A DNA stretch of 64,000 nucleotides, from the NCBI GenBank assembly GCA_034429715.1, contig DAOUFR010000013.1, positions 61,809 through 125,808 on the forward strand. The letters are read 5' to 3'. Below the pieces are notes generated by a model. That model searched no databases, had not been told where the DNA came from, and was given only the letters and a program-made list of their open reading frames with translations. Of the stretch, positions 48,495 to 54,701 are shown one piece after another; positions within the stretch are counted from its first letter, which is position 1; each line of letters opens with the position of its first letter. A program made the position numbers and the translations under genes. This stretch comes from CAIMUM01 sp034429715 (GTDB taxonomy: Bacteria; Chloroflexota; Dehalococcoidia; GIF9; UBA5629).

Positions 48495-49751
48495 TCAAAT
48501 AATGCAATCCTGCTTCAACTTTCCAAGCTCCTGCGATGAAAGTCCTATCTCCTTTCCAAGAATTTCAGCATTATGTTCACCGATAAGCGGAGCCCGGCGG
48601 TGCATTGCACAAGAGGTCTCGTTAGAAATGAAGATGAAAGCCGGATAAGGGATAGGACTGTCTAATTCAGGATGCTCCAAATACCTCCAGTATCCTCTGG
48701 ACCGAAAATGTGAACTCTCATATACATCTTTAGGAGAATATACCTTTAGAATTCGCAGGCCTCTTTTAAGCGCCTCATTTTGGATTTCGTCCTTTGTAAA
48801 GTGATTGAAGAAATCCTGGATGATGCTATTCCAGGAGTCGACTTCCGACTGTGATATCTTCGACATGTCGATCGATGCCCAATCGACTTCTTTCAAGATA
48901 CCCGCTTCTCCCTGTTCATCAATCCATTTCACCAGGGCAGTCCACTCCTGCGCACCCCATATGCCACCCATAAATCGCCAGAGTACATAACCGTCTTTAC
49001 ATTTCCAGACGTCTCGCTGATAAGCATTGCCTCGCAATATGATATTGCCTCTTCTGGTTTCGGATATCCCCCTTCCCGCAATCCACGGCAGAATGCTATA
49101 GCCAAAACGCAGGACAGCCTCCTGGATTGAGACATCCACATGCTGCCCTTGCCCCGTCGCCTTACGATAGTAATGAGCAATCAGTGCTCCTGCAGTCGCA
49201 TGTATGCCAGCAAGGAAATAAGATTGGTCACCTCCCATTCGCAGGGGAGGTCTGTCGGCATCGCCCGTTATATACATCAGCCCCCCTTCCGCCATACAAA
49301 CAATATCCGATCCCCTGCGATCCTTATACGGACCTGTCTGCCCAAAAGGAGTAATCGATATCATTATCAGCCCGGGATTCAGTTTACTCAGCGTACTATA
49401 GCCCAGTCTCAGTGAATCCAGATATCCCGGGGTGTAAGTCTCCAGCAAGAAATCAGCCTTTCCAACCAAATCTTTGAAAATGTTTTTGCCGGCCGCGGTC
49501 TCAATATCAAGCGTAATGCCTCGCTTGTTAGCATTGTAAGCAAACCAGTGAAGGCTCTTCTCCGGGTCCTGAATATTGTGGTAAAACGGCCCGATTCTCC
49601 GGCTGGCATCTCCTCCGGGCCTTTCCACTTTGATGACATCCGCTCCTAAATCCGCCAGTAATTTGCCGCAGATAAAACCTGTTTCATCTGCTAAGTCTAA
49701 AACACGGTATGGATCTAACGGCGCGCTGTGATCCTCACCTTTATCTACCAT
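48495..49751 (-). CDS. CaiB/BaiF family CoA transferase (first)
   Basis: A 418-residue class III CoA transferase. Signatures are YRVLDLADETGFICGKLLADLGADVIKVERPGGD, FLLETYTPGYLDSLRLGYSTL, and PPLRMGGDQSYFLAGIHATAGALIAHYYRKATGQGQHVDVSIQEA, where the aspartate in GGDQSYF is the likely nucleophile. The C-terminal half has HFRSRGYWRYLEHPELDSPIPYP and APLIGEHNAEILGKEIG. It is 52 bases downstream of the acyl-CoA dehydrogenase gene on the minus strand. With its neighbour it may form one heteromeric transferase that activates the imported acid. Confidence 0.88.
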   Translation of the reverse strand: MVDKGEDHSAPLDPYRVLDLADETGFICGKLLADLGADVIKVERPGGDASRRIGPFYHNIQDPEKSLHWFAYNANKRGITLDIETAAGKNIFKDLVGKADFLLETYTPGYLDSLRLGYSTLSKLNPGLIMISITPFGQTGPYKDRRGSDIVCMAEGGLMYITGDADRPPLRMGGDQSYFLAGIHATAGALIAHYYRKATGQGQHVDVSIQEAVLRFGYSILPWIAGRGISETRRGNIILRGNAYQRDVWKCKDGYVLWRFMGGIWGAQEWTALVKWIDEQGEAGILKEVDWASIDMSKISQSEVDSWNSIIQDFFNHFTKDEIQNEALKRGLRILKVYSPKDVYESSHFRSRGYWRYLEHPELDSPIPYPAFIFISNETSCAMHRRAPLIGEHNAEILGKEIGLSSQELGKLKQDCII

Positions 49752-49803
49752 TGATTAATCTCCTGCCATTAGAGCATTAAATAAATACCTGGAACACCCT
49801 GCT

Positions 49804-50967
49804 TTATTTCCTTTGGTCAAATCTTCGATGCAGCAGGAGAGAGGCCAGAGTGATTTTCTGAATCTCAATCGTACCGCCGGCGACACCCCAGCCCCAGGCG
49901 TCGCGCATCAGCCGCTCTACAGGATAATCCGTGGAATAGCCGTATCCGCCGTGTACCTGTAAGGCCATTCCGGTGACCTCTCTCACCATTTGATTGGCAA
50001 AGCACTTGGCCAGATTGGCCTCAAGCGGAGCAGGCAATCCTGCTGCCGCGTTGACCGTAGCTTTGTAAATAAGAAGACGGGCGGCCTCCACTTTAAGCGC
50101 CATATCCGCCAGCATGAACTGGATTGCCTGGAATTCGCAGATTTCCTTTCCCCACTGCTTCCTTTGCAGCGAATAGGCCATTGCTTCCTCAAGCGCACCC
50201 TGGGCTATGCCCAGGCACATAGTCGCGTTGCCGCATCGCTCAAGATCAAAGGCGACCATTAACTTTCTGAATTCACCCTCCTTAACTATGAGATTCTCTT
50301 TTGGAACCCGGCAATTTTCGAAAATCAGGTCGCAACTCGGGGCGCCCCTCATACCCATGAACTGCTCCTGTTTACCAAAGAGGAAACCCGGGGACCCTTT
50401 ATCGATGATTAAGCCGCCTATACCTTTAGCCCCTTTCTGTTCGCCGAGTCTGATATAGACAACGTAAACATCGGCTTCCCCTCCGCCGCTGATAAAGCGT
50501 TTTGTTCCATTCACAATATAGAAATTGCCGTCCGGCACTGCTTTAGTCCTGAGATCGGTCAATGCCGAACCGGCTTCAGGTTCAGTCATTGCAGCAGCAA
50601 TCCACAGTGTTCCCTCGCATACGGGTCTAACATACTTATCCTTCTGTTCTTCCGTGCCGAACAGTTCAATGATCCTCACCGGTCCTACACTGGATTCGAA
50701 GATGGGCGCAGCACATATGCACGATACCCGTGCAAACTCTTCAATAGCTAAAATAGCCTCAAAAGCAGTTCGCCCCTGTCCCCCATATTTTGTAGAGATG
50801 GGTAATCCCAGCAACCCCAGATCTGCCAGCTTCTTGAAATACTCGTGGCGGGGCATATGCTCGGCTTTTGAATCCCATTCTGCAACTTTCGGTCGGAACT
50901 CCTTTTCAACGACATCGTGCGCCAGCTTCTTGATCATTTTCTGCTCTTCGTTTAGCTCAAATTCCAT
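49804..50967 (-). CDS. Acyl-CoA dehydrogenase with IVD-type catalytic glutamate
   Basis: A 387-residue FAD-dependent acyl-CoA dehydrogenase: AMTEPEAGSALTDLRTKAV (FAD/substrate signature), NGTKRFISGGGEADVYVV, RQWGKEICEFQAIQFMLADMA and VHGGYGYSTDYPVERLMRD near the C-terminus. The usual C-terminal catalytic Glu of the MCAD group is absent (AGGT at 363-366). A Glu at 243 in FDLERCGNATM sits in the position used by isovaleryl-CoA and long-chain dehydrogenases. It would introduce a 2,3 double bond into the acyl-CoA made by the CaiB proteins. It heads the cluster operon and has a consensus-like promoter. Confidence 0.9.
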   Translation of the reverse strand: MEFELNEEQKMIKKLAHDVVEKEFRPKVAEWDSKAEHMPRHEYFKKLADLGLLGLPISTKYGGQGRTAFEAILAIEEFARVSCICAAPIFESSVGPVRIIELFGTEEQKDKYVRPVCEGTLWIAAAMTEPEAGSALTDLRTKAVPDGNFYIVNGTKRFISGGGEADVYVVYIRLGEQKGAKGIGGLIIDKGSPGFLFGKQEQFMGMRGAPSCDLIFENCRVPKENLIVKEGEFRKLMVAFDLERCGNATMCLGIAQGALEEAMAYSLQRKQWGKEICEFQAIQFMLADMALKVEAARLLIYKATVNAAAGLPAPLEANLAKCFANQMVREVTGMALQVHGGYGYSTDYPVERLMRDAWGWGVAGGTIEIQKITLASLLLHRRFDQRK

Positions 50968-51032
50968 GTAATTCCCTCCTCTAAGAAATCCCGGCTATTT
51001 TAAATTTCGCTAATCAAGCAACCGCAGCAATA

Positions 51033-51061
51033 ATAATAAGGTATTACGTTTTTATTGTCAA
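51033..51061 (-). promoter_or_regulatory. Strong promoter of the acyl-CoA dehydrogenase operon
   Basis: On the minus strand TTGACA (51061-51056), 17 bases, then TATTAT (51038-51033). The start would be near 51026, about 59 bases before the ATG (50967), which has an AGAGGAGGGA site. The ATTGGCATA motif at 51117-51125 lies about 60 bases upstream of the -35. Confidence 0.7.
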
Positions 51062-51116
51062 TATTATGCTACTTTTATAAAGGTTAATAACATTATATTG
51101 CTATTTCACCTACTGA

Positions 51117-51125
51117 ATTGGCATA
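51117..51125 (+). promoter_or_regulatory. ATTGGCATA motif upstream of the acyl-CoA dehydrogenase operon
   Basis: Second copy of the motif described at 43949; AATTGGCATATTA here against TATTGGCATAATA there. The rest of the 286-base gap (50968-51253) holds A+T-rich sequence and no other gene that I can support. Confidence 0.4.
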
Positions 51126-51253
51126 TTATGGCTTTCATATGGCAATAGGAGGCTGCCCGGTCCTTGTTTTCACATAATTACACCTGCATTTTCATCATGC
51201 CTTCATACGTGCCGCATACAATTAAAGAACGATAAAAATACAGGAGCAATAAA

Positions 51254-51484
51254 ATGATGGGTTACTGGTTAACTGGAATGGGATGGTGGATGGCATTAGC
51301 AGGCATCCTGTTTGTGCTGTTCTGGGGCGGCGTTATCTGGCTGATAGTCTGGGGCGTGACGAAAGCGACCGGGCACGGGGCTGGCTGCACTACGATAGAA
51401 AGCCCGCTGGAGATCGCCAAGCGGCGCTATGCGCAGTCGGAGATAACCAGGGAGCAGTTCGAGCAGATTAAAAAAGACCTTTAG
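51254..51484 (+). CDS. Small membrane protein with SHOCT domain
   Basis: A 76-residue protein with one hydrophobic helix (about residues 10-35, WWMALAGILFVLFWGGVIWLIV) and a C-terminal SHOCT domain (SPLEIAKRRYAQSEITREQFEQIKKDL), a short helical module found at the ends of many membrane proteins and thought to mediate oligomerisation. The Met/Trp/Gly-rich start MMGYWLTGMGWW is typical of this small-protein family. A CAGGAGCAAT ribosome site precedes the ATG. It stands alone before tRNA-Ser and does not belong to the A+T-rich cluster. Confidence 0.85.
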   Translation: MMGYWLTGMGWWMALAGILFVLFWGGVIWLIVWGVTKATGHGAGCTTIESPLEIAKRRYAQSEITREQFEQIKKDL

Positions 51485-51532
51485 CCATAACTTGCCTCTG
51501 CGCGGGGCATTAAATATACTATTATGTCCCGC

Positions 51533-51621
51533 GGAGGGGTGACCGAGTGGACGATGGTGACGGTCTTGAAAACCGTTTTAGCTTCGTGCTAACGCGGGTT
51601 CGAATCCCGCCCCCTCCGCCA
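51533..51621 (+). tRNA. tRNA-Ser(TGA)
   Basis: A complete 89-base tRNA gene. The acceptor stem is GGAGGGG (51533-51539) with CCCCTCC (51611-51617), discriminator G and an encoded CCA (51619-51621). The anticodon stem ACGGT/ACCGT encloses CTTGAAA with anticodon TGA at 51567-51569, reading UCN serine codons. A long variable arm (about TTTTAGCTTCGTGCTAAC) marks a class II tRNA-Ser, and the T arm GCGGGTTCGAATCCCGC is canonical. It lies between the SHOCT gene and the HdeD-type gene. Confidence 0.97.
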
Positions 51622-51650
51622 CCTTTCCAACGCCTGGTTCCGGCAGGTTC

Positions 51651-52229
51651 TTATTTTCTGATCTCCGCCTCTATCTCCTTGCGCAGCTTATCAACGTCCA
51701 GACTCTTCAAGGAGAAGCCGAGCAGCATCAGCAGCAGGCCGAAAATCACCAGGTAAACGGAAACAATGACGACCAGCAGCAACGTGCCCGCAACGATGTT
51801 GGCCAGTATCAGTCCGCCCAGCAGCACGGAGATGATGCCGGAGACAAGTATCATCCAGGCGCCGGGTATGTACTTCCACTGGGCGATGGAGAACACCAGC
51901 TCGAGTATGCCCGTGAGCAGCGCCCAGAAAGCGATAAAATAAATGATGATGACGCCCGCCAGCAGCGGCGCGAACAGTATGGCGATACCCGCCAGTATGC
52001 CGATAATGCCCTCTGCAATCAGCCAGGCGCGGTCTCTGTGGGGCGGCCTATTGATGATGCCCACTATCAGGGCGAATATACCGTCCAGCAGGGCATAGAT
52101 ACCGATAAACAGAATCAGCAGTTCAGCTGCCGTCAGGGGATCTAGGATCAGCAAGACGATGCCCAGGACAAGGGCGACCAGCCCGCGCAACGAGATCAGC
52201 CACCATCTCTTTACCATTGTCTCCAGCAT
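51651..52229 (-). CDS. HdeD/DUF308 family membrane protein
   Basis: A 192-residue protein of the HdeD family from ATG 52229 (MLETMVKRWWLISLRG), preferred over the longer TTG frame because AAAGGAGG lies just before it. It has six hydrophobic segments in three pairs, each pair carrying the repeated motif (VALVLGIVLLILDPLTAAELLILFIGIYALLDGIFALI; GIIGILAGIAILFAP; GIISVLLGGLILAN). E. coli HdeD supports acid resistance at high cell density; the function elsewhere is unknown. The C-terminal helix is charged (KSLDVDKLRKEIEAEI). It is convergent with the tRNA gene. Confidence 0.85.
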   Translation of the reverse strand: MLETMVKRWWLISLRGLVALVLGIVLLILDPLTAAELLILFIGIYALLDGIFALIVGIINRPPHRDRAWLIAEGIIGILAGIAILFAPLLAGVIIIYFIAFWALLTGILELVFSIAQWKYIPGAWMILVSGIISVLLGGLILANIVAGTLLLVVIVSVYLVIFGLLLMLLGFSLKSLDVDKLRKEIEAEIRK

Positions 52230-52268
52230 TTCAACCTCCTTTTGGGAGCACTCCAAGCGTATTATATA

Positions 52269-52297
52269 TTGTCAGGCAATGCCGCGGCTACTATAAT
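52269..52297 (+). promoter_or_regulatory. Promoter of the 39-residue ORF
   Basis: TTGTCA (52269-52274), 17 bases, then TATAAT (52292-52297), a good sigma-70-type match. The start would be near 52304, only about eight bases before the ATG at 52312. Alternatively it could drive a small RNA. Confidence 0.6.
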
Positions 52298-52311
52298 GTG
52301 TACCCGACATC

Positions 52312-52431
52312 ATGGACAATAAATATATTAAGATAGCTGTCATACTGGTTATCGCCAGCTTCATCATTGTAACAATGGTTTTCGCTGTCATCGTGCTGGC
52401 CGTCCGGGGCCCGGAATGGCTGGGCAAATGA
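52312..52431 (+). CDS. 39-residue single-helix membrane protein
   Basis: A short ORF at ATG 52312, ending with TGA 52429-52431. The product MDNKYIKIAVILVIASFII... is one hydrophobic helix with a short polar N-terminus and a C-terminal RGPEWLGK, the form of a small membrane protein. A near-consensus promoter ends 14 bases before the ATG, so the mRNA would have a leader of only a few bases and no Shine-Dalgarno sequence. It is convergent with the acyl-CoA synthetase gene (52467). I give it moderate confidence because it is short and no family is recognised. Confidence 0.5.
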   Translation: MDNKYIKIAVILVIASFIIVTMVFAVIVLAVRGPEWLGK

Positions 52432-52466
52432 CGCTTGAGTAGCCTCAGCCCGGGCGCTGCTATAGC

Positions 52467-53912
52467 TCAGCCGCGCTTGAGGAATTCCCCGTAGGTCACC
52501 ATGGAGTTAAGCACTTTGGCTGCCTCGTCGGGCATGCTGTAGCAGACCATATTCTCCTTCGCGATGCAGCGCAATATGTCCACATCGAGCGCACGCTCGC
52601 CGCGCGGCGTCGGCAGCTCCGCCGCTATGATGACGGGTTTGTCGTATTTGCGGGATATGGCCTTCATCTCGCGGAAGGAATTGGTGTAGGAGTCGACGAC
52701 GAACTCAAAAAATTTCTTTTTCTCTTCCTCATTGGTGGGAAGTCCCACCCTGGCGAAGTGCGGGAAGGGCACACCCAGGGCCAGAACGCTGTCGGTTGCT
52801 TCGCACCTGGCCAGTATATCCACCACCCTGGTGATGTTGTCGGCCGACCCGGCCACCAGGTCCACGGGATTATTGCGGCTCCACCAACCCGGCAGGAACG
52901 AGTCCAGCTCTTTAATCACATCCTCCGGCAGCTTGATAACGTCCAGACCCAACCTGGCGCAGGCGTCCGCTGCCAGCACGCCCCAGCCTCCTCCCAGCGT
53001 AGCGATGCCCACCCTGCGTCCGCGAGGTATGGGATGGCAGATAAAGCCATAGCCCAGGTTCATCAGCTCCTGCAGGTTGTTGGCTCTGACTATACCTGCC
53101 TGCCGGCTGATGCCGTTAAATACCTCGGCCGATCCGGAGAGGGCGGCGGTGTGCGACCTGGCCGCCGAGGCGCCGGCCTCTGTCTCCCCCACCTTGATCA
53201 TCACGATGGGTTTTTTAAGGCTGGTTCTCTTTGCTATCTCAAAAAACCTGCGCCCGTCCTTGAAGCCTTCGATATAGCTGAGGATAACTTTTGTGTGATC
53301 GTCGCCCGCCAGGTACTCCAGAAAATCCTCGGTGCGCAGGTCCGCCTCGTTGCCGATGCTGACCAGACGGCTGACTCCGAATTCGATGGACATGGCCCGG
53401 CGCGCTATGGTCAGTCCCACGTTGCCGCTCTGGGAGACGACCGCCATCTCACCGTCCGGTGGAAAGATGGGCGGCATTTGCGCATAGAGCTTGGCCGCCG
53501 GGCTGAGTATGCCGAAGCAGTTGGGGCCGACCAGCCTGAGGCCGCCCTGCCTGGCGATGCGCACTATCTCCTCCTGCACCGCCGCCCCGTCCCGGCCTAC
53601 CTCGGCGAAGCCCGCGGTCACCACCACACCGGCCTTGATACCTTTGGCGACACACTCTTTTATAGTGTCAACCATAGCCGGGGGCGGAACCACGATAACC
53701 GCCAGGTCCGGGACCTCGGGTATCTCCTCGATTGTGCTGTAAATCTTCAGGCCCAGCACCTCGCCGCCTTTGGGATTGACCGGATATATATTGCCCTGGA
53801 AGCCTCCTGTACGCACATTGGCCAGGATTCGAAATCCCCATTTCTTGGTATCCGTGGATGCCCCCAGAAAGGCGAGTGAACGCGGCGCGAAGAAGCGGTT
53901 GAAATCAGTCAT
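52467..53912 (-). CDS. ADP-forming acyl-CoA synthetase alpha-subunit-like protein (second)
   Basis: A 481-residue protein like that at 11672: CoA-binding Rossmann domain (SLAFLGASTDTKKWGFRILA), then VGPNCFGILSPAAKLYAQMPP, VVSQSGNVGLTIARRAMS and the phosphohistidine region ARSHTAALSGSAEVF. The ATP-grasp beta domain is missing and no beta gene is adjacent. The two alpha-only proteins in the window are similar in length and order of domains but clearly diverged, so they are likely to handle different acids. It is convergent with the 39-residue ORF and stands apart from the CoA-transferase cluster. Confidence 0.85.
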   Translation of the reverse strand: MTDFNRFFAPRSLAFLGASTDTKKWGFRILANVRTGGFQGNIYPVNPKGGEVLGLKIYSTIEEIPEVPDLAVIVVPPPAMVDTIKECVAKGIKAGVVVTAGFAEVGRDGAAVQEEIVRIARQGGLRLVGPNCFGILSPAAKLYAQMPPIFPPDGEMAVVSQSGNVGLTIARRAMSIEFGVSRLVSIGNEADLRTEDFLEYLAGDDHTKVILSYIEGFKDGRRFFEIAKRTSLKKPIVMIKVGETEAGASAARSHTAALSGSAEVFNGISRQAGIVRANNLQELMNLGYGFICHPIPRGRRVGIATLGGGWGVLAADACARLGLDVIKLPEDVIKELDSFLPGWWSRNNPVDLVAGSADNITRVVDILARCEATDSVLALGVPFPHFARVGLPTNEEEKKKFFEFVVDSYTNSFREMKAISRKYDKPVIIAAELPTPRGERALDVDILRCIAKENMVCYSMPDEAAKVLNSMVTYGEFLKRG

Positions 53913-54042
53913 GAATAGCCAGTCCTTTTAGAAAAATAGCGGCGCCGGTTGGCGGTCACATAAAACAGCAGATATTTTAACACCACCTGTAGCCTGTAAC
54001 AAATGGAGCAGCCTGTCCGGTCACCTGCCGGGCGATGCAAAC

Positions 54043-54051
54043 TGTTATAAT
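54043..54051 (+). promoter_or_regulatory. Extended -10 element of the first Yip1-type gene
   Basis: TGTTATAAT at 54043-54051 lies 33 bases before the ATG (54085). No clear -35 is seen. The paralogous gene at 61203 has the same nine-base element upstream. Confidence 0.5.
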
Positions 54052-54084
54052 AAGCCCGGGCACACCGGGAGTGAGAGGGTTAGC

Positions 54085-54654
54085 ATGGAGATATGGAGAA
54101 AGCTGCTCAACCGTATGATGCGGGCCTCAAGGCTGGATTCCGGCTTCTTCGAGGAGATGGAGACCGAGGAAGATGCCCTGGCGCACGCCATAATGGTAGC
54201 CTTAATAGTCAGCGCGGCCACGGGCATCGGCATGGGCCTGGCCGCCCTGGTAGGAGGCGCGGGCGCCCTGTGGTTCCTCTGGGGTTTGTTGAGCGGGTTC
54301 CTGGCTTCGCTGGCCGGATGGTACGCCTGGGTGCTGATCACCTTCTTCTGCGGCACAACCTTCCTGCGCGGGCCTGAAAAGGCCAGCCTGGGCGAACTGA
54401 CCCGTACCCTGGGCCTGGCCAACTCGCCGGGTATCCTGCGCATACTGGCCTTCGTCCCCATGTTCGGATGGCTCATGCTGGCGTTGTCAGGCATCTGGAC
54501 GCTGGCCTCCGGCGTGATCGCCGTAAAACAGACCCTTGAATTCGATACGGGCAGGGCTGCAGCTACGTGCATCTTCGGCTGGCTCGTTTACATGGCCGCG
54601 CTTGTCCTGGTTTATATCTGGCTGCCTTCGCCCTATAAGATACTGAATTTTTAA
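54085..54654 (+). CDS. Yip1 family membrane protein (first paralog)
   Basis: A 189-residue protein of the Yip1/YIPF-like family with a cytoplasmic start (RKLLNRMMRASRLDSGFFEEMETEEDA) and five or so hydrophobic segments from residue 34. The motif RGPEKASLGELTRTLGLANSPGILRILAFVP in the middle is a Yip1-type signature, and VIAVKQTLEFDTGRAAATCIFGW ends the domain. A very similar gene lies at 61203, and the two flank the addB-addA genes. Bacterial members have no known function; eukaryotic ones act in membrane trafficking. Good ribosome site (GTGAGAGGG). Confidence 0.85.
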   Translation: MEIWRKLLNRMMRASRLDSGFFEEMETEEDALAHAIMVALIVSAATGIGMGLAALVGGAGALWFLWGLLSGFLASLAGWYAWVLITFFCGTTFLRGPEKASLGELTRTLGLANSPGILRILAFVPMFGWLMLALSGIWTLASGVIAVKQTLEFDTGRAAATCIFGWLVYMAALVLVYIWLPSPYKILNF

Positions 54655-54701
54655 TACCTGTCACGCGGCAGCCCCTGGAAATCTGCAGATGGGGACAGTC
54701 C

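Noticed and set aside
43860..51640. A mobile island inserted at tRNA-Ser
   Set aside because: The A+T-rich block lies near the tRNA, but there is no integrase, no transposase and no repeated tRNA 3' end at the far side that I can see.
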